Shown here piece by piece: positions 1-7,323 of a DNA stretch of 34,212 nucleotides (within the stretch, counting starts at the first letter, position 1; every line of letters starts with the position of its first letter). Below the pieces are notes generated by a model. That model was not told where the DNA came from and did not search any database. It worked only from the letters and a program-made list of their open reading frames with translations. Source of the stretch: a virus. The stretch is taken from IMG/VR virus record IMGVR_UViG_3300035190_000431, positions 1 to 34,212 of that record; one strand, written 5' to 3'. The position numbers and the translations under genes are program-made.

Positions 1-127
1 AAGGTGCGCCCGTTTCTTCATTTTTTAATTCGTAATATTCAGGTCTCCAAATAAATGCAACTGTATCCGCGTCCTGTTCAATACTTCCAGATTCGCGAAG
101 ATTCGAGAGCATCGGTTTTTTATCCTG
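1..127. repeat. Left copy of a 127-base exact terminal repeat (circularisation overlap)
   Basis: Bases 1-127 are identical to 34086-34212. Both copies encode the same part of DnaB and the gene reads through only when they are merged. A length of 127 is a common assembler k-mer, so this looks like the overlap of a circular assembly graph rather than a biological terminal repeat. The unique genome is then 34085 bases. Confidence 0.9.
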
Positions 128-1207
128 TGTCTGTTCACATTGTCGGTTTAACTGGGCCAAAACTATGAATGGTATACTTAATTCTTTTTGAGCCGCTTTT
201 AATGTTCTGGAAATCTGTGAAACTTCTGCTTCGCGATTTCCTCCTTTGAATCCTTCTAAGGTCATCAATTGTAAATAGTCAATAACTACCCAATCGCAAG
301 CATTTAATCGAGCCTGCCGCTTTATAATCCGTATAGCTTCATTAACTCCGCAGCCAGCCTTGTCGTAAATCTTGAATGGTTTATTTTCAACTATGCCGAT
401 TGTCTTTTCAAAATGGTTAAGTTCTTCAGGGTTTAGCGTTCCATCCCTTAAAGCTGCAGATCGAATCTGTTCATTTGAATTCTGTAAAATTAATCTTTGA
501 GTTAATTGTGACTGCGACATTTCCAAATTAAAATAAACCCCTGGTTTTCCTGTCTGCATTCCAAAAAATAAGGCGAGAGCTGTTTTACCCATTGACGGCC
601 TAGCTCCTAAAATAATAAATTCATTCTGCCATCCGCCCGTGAATTTATTAATCGCTTCAATTCCTGAATTCAATCCGCTTGTTAATCCAGATTTCGCAAG
701 TTCCGATCTTCTGTAATAAGCATCCCGTTCGTTTGACGTTAGCTCGGGCATTTCAACGATCTTCTGTAGTTCTGCACCGTCTTCCGTTAACTTCGTCAAT
801 CTTTTAATCATTTCATCAGCTATGTCCCGTCCTGGTTTATTTTCGTGTAATCCTATTCCAACTTCGTAATAAATTTTAGAAATCGACTGAGTAATAAAAT
901 TATTTTTAATCGATTCGATCACTTCAGGAATGTTCTCGTTATAGGTAACAATATTCGTAAACTGGATGGCTTCCCTGTACTCGTCGAATGAAAACGTTTC
1001 AGATGTTTTCCAAACGGTGAGCAGCGTAACTGGATCGGGTCGCCTATTTTCATCGTTTATTTTTTTTATAAAATAGAAAACTTTTCTGCACAAATCATTC
1101 TGAAAATGATGTGGGCCAACTTGTGCAATTATATCCTTATGTACGTCTCCTGGACTTAATAAAATTCCGATTAAAATTTTTTCGATTTGTTCGTTGGGGT
1201 TACTCAT
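1..1207 (-). CDS. dnaB: Replicative DNA helicase, DnaB type (N-terminal about 402 codons; continues at the other window end)
   Basis: Hexameric 5'-3' helicase that unwinds the phage replication fork. The ATG is at 1207 and the frame runs off base 1 without a stop; on the closed circle it continues at 34085 and ends at 33895, giving 465 residues, normal for phage DnaB. The frame shows an N-terminal helical DnaB domain, a RecA-like domain with Walker A GARPSMGKT at residues 201-209, and a Walker B strand VVIDYLQLM with Asp near residue 310. The start overlaps the stop of the upstream DUF6291-like gene by 8 bases, so the two are probably translationally coupled. No separate helicase loader gene was recognised. 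Motifs are seen directly; the role is family knowledge. Confidence 0.96.
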   Translation of the reverse strand, partial: MSNPNEQIEKILIGILLSPGDVHKDIIAQVGPHHFQNDLCRKVFYFIKKINDENRRPDPVTLLTVWKTSETFSFDEYREAIQFTNIVTYNENIPEVIESIKNNFITQSISKIYYEVGIGLHENKPGRDIADEMIKRLTKLTEDGAELQKIVEMPELTSNERDAYYRRSELAKSGLTSGLNSGIEAINKFTGGWQNEFIILGARPSMGKTALALFFGMQTGKPGVYFNLEMSQSQLTQRLILQNSNEQIRSAALRDGTLNPEELNHFEKTIGIVENKPFKIYDKAGCGVNEAIRIIKRQARLNACDWVVIDYLQLMTLEGFKGGNREAEVSQISRTLKAAQKELSIPFIVLAQLNRQCEQTQDKKPMLSNLRESGSIEQDADTVAFIWRPEYYELKNEETGAP

Positions 1208-1868
1208 AATGTAATTTTAGTTTTGAGGTTTGTTTGATTTCATATTTGCCCGAATTTTTCGGGTCTGTTTTCATTTCATAAAGTTTGTTTTTAATTCCAA
1301 AACTGGAAAACTGATTAACGCGGATTCCGCCATTTTCATTTGGGGTTGTAAAATGATTTATGAAATCCTGAAATAAAATTTCTGGGTATCCGCTGCCAGG
1401 GTTCTCATTTTTGAACTTTTCAACTTCTGCAATGAATTCCGTCTCGGTACATTTTTTAAACCATTTGCCCGTTATGTTTTGACTTTTTTTAAAATCAACT
1501 TTTACATTATCATTATCATTTACATTATCATTTACATTATCATTATCATTATCATTATCATTATCATTATCATTAAGCATTGCGATTTGTGCGATCGGAT
1601 GCGACCGCATTAATTCGCTTGCGGGTTTATCCCAACGTTTCTTCGCATTGTCAGAATTCTTTTTGGCCTTTTCAGAATATTTCTTGTTATTTTCTATTAC
1701 CTTATTGAAAACGAAATTAACAACGCCCTGTAAATGTTTACTTTTAAATTCTGGAATATCTTCATCGTTAAAATTAAATAACGTATCGTAAAACAATAAC
1801 CGTTCTTCGTCCTCTAGCGATCCGATTAAAATGTTCCATTCTTGGTAAATTATAAATGATTCTTTCAT
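1200..1868 (-). CDS. DUF6291-like replication initiator/organiser protein
   Basis: A 222-residue protein directly upstream of and overlapping dnaB. Residues 1-75 (MKESFIIYQEWNILIGSLED, then a YDTLFNF helix, then IENNKKY..AKKNSDNAKKRW) have the form of the DUF6291 domain found at the N-terminus of many phage replication proteins. The C-terminal part, with FQDFINHFTTPNENGGIR and a final KNKLYEM helix, resembles the small C-terminal domain of phage replisome organisers. Between them lies an Asn/Asp linker (about residues 99-124) encoded by a hexanucleotide tandem repeat. Position before dnaB supports origin recognition or helicase recruitment, but this is inferred. The gene follows a strongly structured leader. 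Confidence 0.75.
   Translation of the reverse strand: MKESFIIYQEWNILIGSLEDEERLLFYDTLFNFNDEDIPEFKSKHLQGVVNFVFNKVIENNKKYSEKAKKNSDNAKKRWDKPASELMRSHPIAQIAMLNDNDNDNDNDNDNVNDNVNDNDNVKVDFKKSQNITGKWFKKCTETEFIAEVEKFKNENPGSGYPEILFQDFINHFTTPNENGGIRVNQFSSFGIKNKLYEMKTDPKNSGKYEIKQTSKLKLHYE
1500..1576 (-). repeat. Hexanucleotide tandem repeat inside the initiator gene
   Basis: The plus strand reads as repeats of cattat with interspersed cattta units, about a dozen in total. On the coding strand each unit gives Asn-Asp or Asn-Val. Unit length is a multiple of three, so copy-number change alters the acidic/polar linker length without breaking the frame. Confidence 0.9.
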
Positions 1869-1884
1869 TTTTTTAAATTGAAAA

Positions 1885-1979
1885 GCCCGTTAAAAGCTGC
1901 GGTAGTAGCGGATCGGGTTTTCCCTTTCCTCGCAGCCTTTGACGGGCGAATTTTTTTCATTTACATTTGAGCTACTACC
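1885..1979 (-). promoter_or_regulatory. Structured leader RNA: 17-bp stem with 9-nt pseudoknot potential
   Basis: In the 141-base gap before the DUF6291-like gene the minus strand reads, in order: GGTAGTAGC (1979-1971), the 5' arm GCCCGTCAAAGGCTGCG (1947-1931), a loop containing GGGAAAACCC and GCTACTACC (1909-1901), the 3' arm CGCAGCTTTTAACGGGC (1901-1885), then TTTTC and an A-rich run to the ATG at 1868. The arms pair over 17 positions with one mismatch and one G-U. The upstream GGTAGTAGC is exactly complementary to the loop GCTACTACC, which allows an H-type pseudoknot. It could be a riboswitch-like element, an attenuator or part of a replication origin; no known class was recognised. Confidence 0.6.
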
Positions 1980-2009
1980 TTCAAACGTTTTTCAAAAATA
2001 ATACTTTTT

Positions 2010-2630
2010 TTATTCAATCGGCTTTTTTTTATTTTTAAAATTATCTAACAACGCAAAATTAACTTTTGGTTTTCTAGCCCAATCATCGTTGAAATCAATC
2101 GGTCTATCATTCGGCACCAGATCAGCACTTTCATAAACTTGAACGTTTTTCAAATTATACTGTTTAATCAAATGGTCCTGCTTTCCGCCGTAGCTAGCCG
2201 TCAGGGTTAAATTATTTGGTATTTCGTTAATCCTATTAACCCAATACTGTAAAGACTTCGTGTAGGCCCAGATTTCAACGTTTGGATTATTCTTCGCAAT
2301 TTCGATCCATAAATCAAAATAGTTTTGGTTAAAGAAATCCCCAGCCGCATGAATTCGAATTGAAACACAATCGTTCGGCAATAATGGTACCCCGCCGTCT
2401 TTTACAAGTTCAAAATTTTTCCATCGGTGTTCCCTTACTCCAGGAAATCGTTCTGGGCTTGCCGCATAACATTTGTATTGTCCTTTCTTAATGTCAAACT
2501 TTCCTGTTTCCCTGTTGACAGTTACTTTACATTCCAGGGCGAACGGGCATGTACTTCCCGTTGGAAGATTCCATTCGTAAACCGTACCCGTGTAATACTT
2601 TTTATTTTTAACAAATTTCCCTGAATTCAT
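2010..2630 (-). CDS. Gp88-family phage protein
   Basis: A 206-residue protein with the hallmarks of the phage Gp88 family: an N-terminal Cys cluster (TGSTCPFALEC with C28 and C34, then QYKCYAASPE with C54), PGVREHRWKNF, the core IRIHAAGDFFNQNYFDLWIE (about 91-110) and AYTKS (about 122-126). The biochemical role of the family is not known to me; the conserved Cys and His residues suggest a metal or Fe-S site. It lies two genes from a PP-loop ATPase that is also Cys-rich, which may mean a shared redox or nucleotide modification pathway (inference). It is the last gene before the structured leader. Confidence 0.8.
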   Translation of the reverse strand: MNSGKFVKNKKYYTGTVYEWNLPTGSTCPFALECKVTVNRETGKFDIKKGQYKCYAASPERFPGVREHRWKNFELVKDGGVPLLPNDCVSIRIHAAGDFFNQNYFDLWIEIAKNNPNVEIWAYTKSLQYWVNRINEIPNNLTLTASYGGKQDHLIKQYNLKNVQVYESADLVPNDRPIDFNDDWARKPKVNFALLDNFKNKKKPIE

Positions 2631-2641
2631 TTTTTTTAATT

Positions 2642-2881
2642 CTAATTATGTCCGCAATTAATTTCGCAATTTATTTTCCCTTTTATAACTTTTGCATGTT
2701 CACATTTTCCCGATCGGATTTCGTAATAATTGAAATCGCAACCCATTGCCCACATTCTACGAAACGTAAAAGAATTATTAAATCGATGTACAAACTGCTC
2801 GTAATTTAAATTCATTTCGTCGAGCATTATAAACGGCTCGCTTTGATGTTTCTCGAGGTAATTTCTATATTCCGCATCCAT
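2642..2881 (-). CDS. Small Cys-rich protein, unknown function
   Basis: 79 residues, between the Gp88-like gene and the QTAVEW-family gene with gaps of a few bases, so clearly in the operon. The N-terminal half is acidic and probably helical; the C-terminal half contains four Cys and a late His (positions around CDFNYY, GKCEHA, KINCEINCGHN), a spacing that could bind zinc or an Fe-S cluster. I do not recognise a family. Confidence 0.65.
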   Translation of the reverse strand: MDAEYRNYLEKHQSEPFIMLDEMNLNYEQFVHRFNNSFTFRRMWAMGCDFNYYEIRSGKCEHAKVIKGKINCEINCGHN

Positions 2882-2884
2882 TTT

Positions 2885-3094
2885 TTAAATATTTTTTTTA
2901 AAATATTCTTCGCTTTCATTTTCATAAGTTTTTCTAAAATAGTCCTCGCCTTCCAGATAAAAAGTTCCTGAATCGTAGGCGTTAATTATTTGTTCTTTCT
3001 CCAATGATAAAGCCAAATTTACTGCCCCGTGAAAAGATTCTAGGTTAAATTCTTTTACAATCCATTCAACCGCTGTTTGTTTTTTATTTTTCAT
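2885..3094 (-). CDS. Small QTAVEW-motif phage protein (paralogue of the gene at 33241)
   Basis: 69 residues starting MKNKKQTAVEWIVKEF and containing LEKEQIINAYDSGTFYLEG followed by an acidic EYF..NI end. This is a widespread type of small Bacteroidota phage protein of unknown role. A second copy with the same layout (KQTAVEWLYSEL, MEKEQIIEAYWAGSQN, EQYYKETF) lies at 33241-33456 in the same operon, so the genome carries two diverged paralogues. Confidence 0.7.
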   Translation of the reverse strand: MKNKKQTAVEWIVKEFNLESFHGAVNLALSLEKEQIINAYDSGTFYLEGEDYFRKTYENESEEYFKKNI

Positions 3095-3122
3095 TTGATA
3101 AATTTTTAAAGTTTAAAAAGTT

Positions 3123-3935
3123 TTAATCTGTACAGAAGCCGCCTTGGCATCCAGAACCGCCACCGTAATTAAAATCAAGTTGCAATCCTAATTTTTCAAT
3201 GTTTTGGTATAAAATTCCATTTTTCCACGTCCCCTTCGCTTTAATTTCCTGGTTAACAAACCATTGCATTTTGTTTTTATTTAAATCAAAATTTTTTCTA
3301 AGCTGTTGTTTTGATTTATGGAAACAACCTACGCAGTTGCTGTCTTCAGGAAAATCAATGTTTGTTTTATTAGCCCAGACTTTTACTGGCAAATTTGTGA
3401 TTTTATTTTCAATCAGTGGAAAATAACCTTCTCGCCATTCGATGTCCTTCCATTTATTGCGCCCGTTACTTGATTTACCTACTACACCTTTAAATGTACT
3501 TGTAAATCTTTCGGCTCGTTCCATTTCGTCCCATCGGTAACCTATGCCCATTTTTATTTTTTCATTAATGTTATTGTACCACCAGTTCCAAATTGGTCGC
3601 ATTTTCATTTCTGAAGTACAGAATCTTGTTAATGAGCTAGGTAACATTTGTTTTTTATTTATAATTGATTCGAATGAATCCCCTGCAACCCAAATGATTT
3701 CGTTTCCTATTAATTGTTCGAGGTCAAAAATTACTTTTAAAGTTTTGTCGTCCTCAACAGTAGCAATAAATTCCTTGCCTATTTTATCCGAAACTTTTTT
3801 AATTAAAATTTTATCATTTGGGCTGCAGTTTTTATCTTCTATTGTAACCAATGAAAACAAATTAAAATCAGCTGGATAATGTACCGCCATAAATGAAGAA
3901 GTTTTTCCGCCTGATAATGAATTAATTGTTTTCAT
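3123..3935 (-). CDS. PP-loop ATPase of the PAPS-reductase/DndC-like superfamily
   Basis: 270 residues. The N-terminal SLSGGKTSS (residues 6-14) is the N-type ATP pyrophosphatase loop, which activates a substrate by adenylylation. Cysteines C106 (RFCTSEMK), C201 and C204 (NCVGCFHKS), C263 and C268 (GCQGGFCTD) resemble the metal or Fe-S ligating Cys of phage-type PAPS-reductase-like proteins. Family members are often labelled phosphoadenosine phosphosulfate reductase, but a sulfur-assimilation role is doubtful for a lone phage gene. Alternatives are thio- or deazapurine-like modification of nucleic acid. It overlaps the start region of the upstream PD-(D/E)XK gene's end by 14 bases. Confidence 0.75.
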   Translation of the reverse strand: MKTINSLSGGKTSSFMAVHYPADFNLFSLVTIEDKNCSPNDKILIKKVSDKIGKEFIATVEDDKTLKVIFDLEQLIGNEIIWVAGDSFESIINKKQMLPSSLTRFCTSEMKMRPIWNWWYNNINEKIKMGIGYRWDEMERAERFTSTFKGVVGKSSNGRNKWKDIEWREGYFPLIENKITNLPVKVWANKTNIDFPEDSNCVGCFHKSKQQLRKNFDLNKNKMQWFVNQEIKAKGTWKNGILYQNIEKLGLQLDFNYGGGSGCQGGFCTD

Positions 3936-4248
3936 TCAATAAAGTTTTTAAATCATTTAATAAATCCTTTGAATTTTTTGCCGTGTAACGTAATAATTTA
4001 AAACCCATTAAACTCGCTCGGTTATACTTTTCACAATTCGCAGTGTAACCAGTCAACGTTTGATGCCCGCCCATCCCGCTCCAATGATTACCGCCCATGC
4101 CTTCGAATTCAATTAAGCAATTAAACTCTAAAATATAGTAGTCGGATTTCCAACGTCTAGAAATATCAAATCGAAATTCCTGAGCAAGAGTTAAATTATA
4201 CGCGCGGCAAAATAGATTTATATCTATTTCAAAAACTTTTTTACTCAT
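3922..4248 (-). CDS. PD-(D/E)XK nuclease-like protein (Vsr/DUF559-like)
   Basis: 108 residues with the pattern of small phage PD-(D/E)XK nucleases: EFRFDISRRWKSDYY (Asp36 in the first acidic strand), LIEFEGMGG (Glu47/Glu49), the His-containing loop GMGGHQTLTG, then YTANCEKYNRASLMGF and the closing strand KLLRYTAKN. Homologues typically read as RRWRFDFAW...EIEGG...CEKYNAA..GW.VLRFT. It sits directly after the exonuclease/RecT pair, consistent with a Holliday-junction or repair nuclease, though a mobile-endonuclease origin is possible. Its start overlaps the end of the upstream YqaJ-like gene by 8 bases. Confidence 0.72.
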   Translation of the reverse strand: MSKKVFEIDINLFCRAYNLTLAQEFRFDISRRWKSDYYILEFNCLIEFEGMGGNHWSGMGGHQTLTGYTANCEKYNRASLMGFKLLRYTAKNSKDLLNDLKTLLNENN

Positions 4249-4939
4249 TTGAAAATAAATTTAAGTTCATCCACTCCCTACACTCCAAAACTCTGTTATT
4301 AATCGCCTGGATAGTTTCCTCGTTCCGCTCTATTTCAATTTCGAAAACTCGTTCCGCAACTGGAATATCTTCATAAATTGATAAGCGGTCAATTTCTTCG
4401 CAGGCCGTCAGATATTCGATGGCTTCCATATCGGGGCAATTCATTTTAAACCAAAGTGATTTCTTTTCCTGTTCAATTAAATTAAGTGGCGTATTTACTA
4501 AACAATATGCGACGGTAGCGGATTTGGCCCCCGTAAGGGCCATGTATCCGTGTACTTGAAAATAATAATCTTTGTTTAAACTTTCGTTCTTTGATTTAAA
4601 GAAACTGAAAATGTCCCAGCTCGTTTTTATATCCGTAACGATTTCATTCTTTAAAATGTCCCATTCTCCCGTAATAAATTCGTTCGACATTCTTGCTTTA
4701 TTATTTACAAAGTAATTTTTTTTAAACTTTGAATAAAGAGTAATCGATTCTTCCTCTTGCGAGATTCCTTTCTCTAGGTATTTATTTTGAACGTTTTTCG
4801 ATCTTCCGTATTTCTCATTAATAAAAACTTTTATTAATTCACTTTTGCAAGTTTCAGAAAGGTTTTCGGTTTTCTTTTTGGATTCCGTCATTAACGCACC
4901 AAGTGAGCTGCACCTGAATTTTATTTTATCCGCGTTCAT
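4241..4939 (-). CDS. YqaJ-type viral recombinase (lambda-exonuclease-like)
   Basis: 232 residues. The 5'-3' dsDNA exonuclease makes 3' single-stranded tails for RecT annealing. Visible signature: an N-terminal RCSSLGALMTES, an acidic KGISQEEESI helix, the catalytic GEWDI (Asp94) and VTDIKTS (Asp103, Lys105), then YYFQVHGYMALTG with the conserved Gln and Tyr. Length fits the family. It overlaps RecT by 4 bases (ATGA type), as expected for coupled partners. An ACCCCT motif occurs 8 bases before its ATG, inside the RecT coding end. Confidence 0.88.
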   Translation of the reverse strand: MNADKIKFRCSSLGALMTESKKKTENLSETCKSELIKVFINEKYGRSKNVQNKYLEKGISQEEESITLYSKFKKNYFVNNKARMSNEFITGEWDILKNEIVTDIKTSWDIFSFFKSKNESLNKDYYFQVHGYMALTGAKSATVAYCLVNTPLNLIEQEKKSLWFKMNCPDMEAIEYLTACEEIDRLSIYEDIPVAERVFEIEIERNEETIQAINNRVLECREWMNLNLFSNE

Positions 4940-5796
4940 TTTTCAGCAGGGGTTAGGTTCATGTATTTTTCTTGAAACAATTGGCTAAGTTCCTCAGGAA
5001 TTGAACTGGCATAAACTTCCAGTTCTTCGATCGATTCCGACGTTTCGATTAAATGTTTTAATCTTTCAATTTCTGGGTTAACTTTTATTTCTTCGTGATC
5101 AACGTAGGTAACGTCATCGCCATTCTCGTCATTAATTACCGCTTGGTCAATTTTTACGGCCGTTTGCATTTCGATTGAAAGTATTCCCCATTTCGATAGT
5201 GTCGACTTAAGCACCGTCTTCTTTGCCATCGCATCAAAATCCGATTTCCAGGGTCCGTTATTAAAACTTTTCGAATAACGTTTACCATGTTGAGCTACTT
5301 TCTCAGTAGTCCAGAAACATGTTTTTTCGAATCCATTTATTAATTTAAAATAAGCAGCGTAACCAATTATTTTGCCTTCACCTGGAAGATCAAAATTGGC
5401 ATTTAAATTTTCCGTTAAAGTATTGAATGATTCGAATTGATTTTCGTAGACTTCAATAACATTAATGTTTAGGTATTGACCAGACCGCTGGGCAAGTTGT
5501 ACTAATCCTTTTACGCCTAGTTGAAACTGGGCTGCCTTCCCGTAAGGTACGATCCATGCAAATCCGAGATTCTGGTTAATTGGTAAATCCAATGTAGCAG
5601 CCATTAAGGCCGCGTTGTAAACCGAAATCGGGTCCGCATTTTTCAACATTGAATTATTCGCGGTAATCTGCAGAATTGAACTGATAAATTGAGTAGATCG
5701 TTTTCCGATTACTTCCGCAAATTTATTTTTGACTGCTGGTTTTTCGAAGAAAGTTTTAATTGTATTTTCGATCTTCATTGGGGTTTTGTTTTCCAT
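4936..5796 (-). CDS. recT: RecT-family single-strand annealing protein
   Basis: 286 residues that bind ssDNA and anneal complementary strands during recombination and replication. Recognisable features: the N-terminal helical region with FISSILQITANNS, DPISVYNAALMAATLDLPIN, the core AAQFQLGVKGLVQLAQRSGQ, and FDAMAKKTVLKSTLSKWG. The C-terminal about 60 residues are acidic and variable as usual. It forms an operon with the exonuclease just downstream. ACCCCTG lies 5 bases before the ATG at 5796. A second ACCCC lies just before an in-frame ATG at codon 7 (about 5778), so that start cannot be excluded. Confidence 0.93.
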   Translation of the reverse strand: MENKTPMKIENTIKTFFEKPAVKNKFAEVIGKRSTQFISSILQITANNSMLKNADPISVYNAALMAATLDLPINQNLGFAWIVPYGKAAQFQLGVKGLVQLAQRSGQYLNINVIEVYENQFESFNTLTENLNANFDLPGEGKIIGYAAYFKLINGFEKTCFWTTEKVAQHGKRYSKSFNNGPWKSDFDAMAKKTVLKSTLSKWGILSIEMQTAVKIDQAVINDENGDDVTYVDHEEIKVNPEIERLKHLIETSESIEELEVYASSIPEELSQLFQEKYMNLTPAEK

Positions 5797-5816
5797 TTTA
5801 CAGGGGTTTTTAGTTA

Positions 5817-6179
5817 TTAAAAATTAAATTTAAAAGTAAGTATTTTTGTTGTAGTATCATTGTTTTCGTTGGTTCTTTTGATAGAAATTAATCCGCTTTT
5901 TTGGTGAAATTTAATTGCTTTTGCAACGTCATTAATTTGATATTTAAAACGAAGTTCATTTACTTTTTTATCGTTTCTTTTAATCTCCTTTCCGATTCCG
6001 AAATGATCGCGAAGCTCCTTTAAAAAATCCCGCGTTTTATATTGGACTTTATGTAAACAATCTTCAAAGCGTTTAACGGCTTGTATTTCTTCCAGGGGTA
6101 AAACCGTTTGGAAATTTGCGATTTCTTCAGGGCGAAATGTAATTTGGATTTCACCGTTTGGCAATTTTTGAATCTTCAT
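5817..6179 (-). CDS. Hypothetical early protein, possible winged-helix
   Basis: 120 residues, basic overall. The N-terminus (MKIQKLPNGEIQITFRPEEI) forms a probable beta hairpin; the middle has an amphipathic helix with a single Cys; the C-terminus (INDVAKAIKFHQKSGLISIK and a closing strand ILTFKFNF) could be a small DNA-binding or beta-rich domain. I do not recognise it. It lies between a membrane protein and RecT in the replication operon; its start is preceded by an ACTCCT variant of the early-leader motif. Confidence 0.6.
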   Translation of the reverse strand: MKIQKLPNGEIQITFRPEEIANFQTVLPLEEIQAVKRFEDCLHKVQYKTRDFLKELRDHFGIGKEIKRNDKKVNELRFKYQINDVAKAIKFHQKSGLISIKRTNENNDTTTKILTFKFNF

Positions 6180-6182
6180 TGT

Positions 6183-6611
6183 TTAGGAGTTAAAATGTTT
6201 GGTTAAAATTTTTTCGAATGATTTAGTTAATTCAATATTGACTGAATTAAAAGCATGTACAAAATTTGATTCGGTAGTCTTTTCGTATATCCTGAACAGC
6301 TCCAGTCTGCACTCGTTAAAATAATCTTTTATTATTCTTTCCGCGTTCATCGAATCGCTATTTCTAATATTTATTCCGTAACGATCCATTATGTTAATCA
6401 CTTCGATAAATTCCTTTGTCAATGGATTGAAGGCGTAATAATTTAACTCGCTTCCGTTTGACTTAAAATAAATCCATTGCTTAAACTTATTTGTCTTATC
6501 GTTACCATCAGGTCCATTAAATGGTTTGGGTCTCCTATTCTTTGAGCGGGCCGTTAAAATACCGCCAAATATTAATAGAGCAGTTCCTGTCAATAAAAAA
6601 AGTGATTTCAT
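6183..6611 (-). CDS. Hypothetical membrane-anchored early protein
   Basis: 142 residues. The N-terminus MKSLFLLTGTALLIFGGILT is a single hydrophobic helix followed by a very basic stretch (SKNRRPKP), so it is probably an inner-membrane anchor or uncleaved signal with the rest cytoplasmic. The remaining 110 residues are charged and helical, with no known motif. The gene starts 5 bases after an ACCCCT motif. A host-takeover or membrane-tethering role is only a guess. Confidence 0.6.
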   Translation of the reverse strand: MKSLFLLTGTALLIFGGILTARSKNRRPKPFNGPDGNDKTNKFKQWIYFKSNGSELNYYAFNPLTKEFIEVINIMDRYGINIRNSDSMNAERIIKDYFNECRLELFRIYEKTTESNFVHAFNSVNIELTKSFEKILTKHFNS

Positions 6612-6662
6612 TTTGTAGGGGTTTAAAAAGTTTTGAAATGGGCTTTTTCCAGCCAGTTAATT

Positions 6663-6878
6663 TTAATTATTAAAATGAAATGAAATAAGCTCCAATTCCG
6701 TCTTGTGTTGCTTGTTTCCACGTTCAGAAATCCAATTGTTTAAATTTTTTCTTTGTTCGGATTCTCCCTTTAATTCCCAGCAATAAACTCCGCTTGAATA
6801 TGCGTTTGTTGCATCGATGGTTCTTTCAACAAATTCGTTTGTTAGGCAGTCAATCATTTGTAAGGTTACAGTTTTCAT
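6663..6878 (-). CDS. Small hypothetical early protein
   Basis: 71 residues beginning MKTVTLQMIDCLTNEF and ending ELELISFHFNN, with two Cys and a charged central helix. No family recognised. It has its own 59-base upstream gap that holds a GC hairpin (6914-6931) and an AACCCCTTAAAA motif 14 bases before the ATG, so it is probably subject to the same post-transcriptional control as its neighbours. Confidence 0.55.
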   Translation of the reverse strand: MKTVTLQMIDCLTNEFVERTIDATNAYSSGVYCWELKGESEQRKNLNNWISERGNKQHKTELELISFHFNN

Positions 6879-6913
6879 TTTTTTAAATTTTAAGGGGTTG
6901 AAAAAGTTTGAAC

Positions 6914-6931
6914 GGGCGGTTTTACCCGCCC
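6914..6931 (-). other. GC-rich hairpin just after the first gene of the replication operon
   Basis: GGGCGG (6914-6919) and CCGCCC (6926-6931) form a perfect 6-bp stem with a 6-base loop, 6 bases beyond the stop of the gene ending at 6938. On the minus strand a T5 run follows only after 8 other bases, so this is a weak terminator at best; attenuation or mRNA 3'-end protection are alternatives. Confidence 0.5.
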
Positions 6932-6937
6932 TTATTT

Positions 6938-7276
6938 TTAGTTTTTTACTTGGTATGGTTTATTCCATTCGCCCACCGTTATCCAAACATAATGCGAAGG
7001 TTGCGATCCATAATCGCATGTTTCACGCCATTCAGTTCCAACGCTCGCTATTTCATAAACTTTTGAAAGTAGATTAGCTTGGGCCCCAGAATAATGCTCG
7101 TTAATATAATACTCGTTGATTTGTTTGTAATCAGCTTCGAAATTTACATTCGAAGATAAAATTGCAATGCGAACGCCAGAATAATGTTCACGTCGAATTG
7201 AAAATTTCACTTTTGGAAATTGAGTTTTCAGATTAGTTCTGATTTCTTTTACTTTCTCAGTTGAAATGTAAGCCAT
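6938..7276 (-). CDS. LPD29-like small protein, first gene of the replication operon
   Basis: 112 residues. The N-terminal pattern STEKVKEIRTNLKTQFPKVK followed by FSIRREHYSGVRIAI resembles the LPD29-type domain (large polyvalent protein associated domain 29) seen alone in many phages; the middle repeats an EHYSGA element and the C-terminus is aromatic (SHYVWITVGEWNKPY). Function unknown. It is the first gene after the promoter at 7324-7352, with a leader of about 45 bases carrying AACCCCT. Confidence 0.6.
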   Translation of the reverse strand: MAYISTEKVKEIRTNLKTQFPKVKFSIRREHYSGVRIAILSSNVNFEADYKQINEYYINEHYSGAQANLLSKVYEIASVGTEWRETCDYGSQPSHYVWITVGEWNKPYQVKN

Positions 7277-7323
7277 AATTTTGAATTTTTAAAGGGGTTA
7301 AAATTTGATTGATTTGATATATT

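Noticed and set aside
1-127. True phage direct terminal repeat
   Set aside because: Both copies sit in the middle of one gene and the length equals a usual assembler k-mer; circular closure explains it better.
1500-1576. CRISPR array or phase-variation tract
   Set aside because: Units are 6 bases without spacers and in frame, so neither CRISPR nor frame-switching phase variation applies.
3544-3879. Plus-strand 111-codon frame
   Set aside because: It is antisense to the PP-loop ATPase with convincing motifs, has no leader or homology signal, and no other plus-strand gene is supported.
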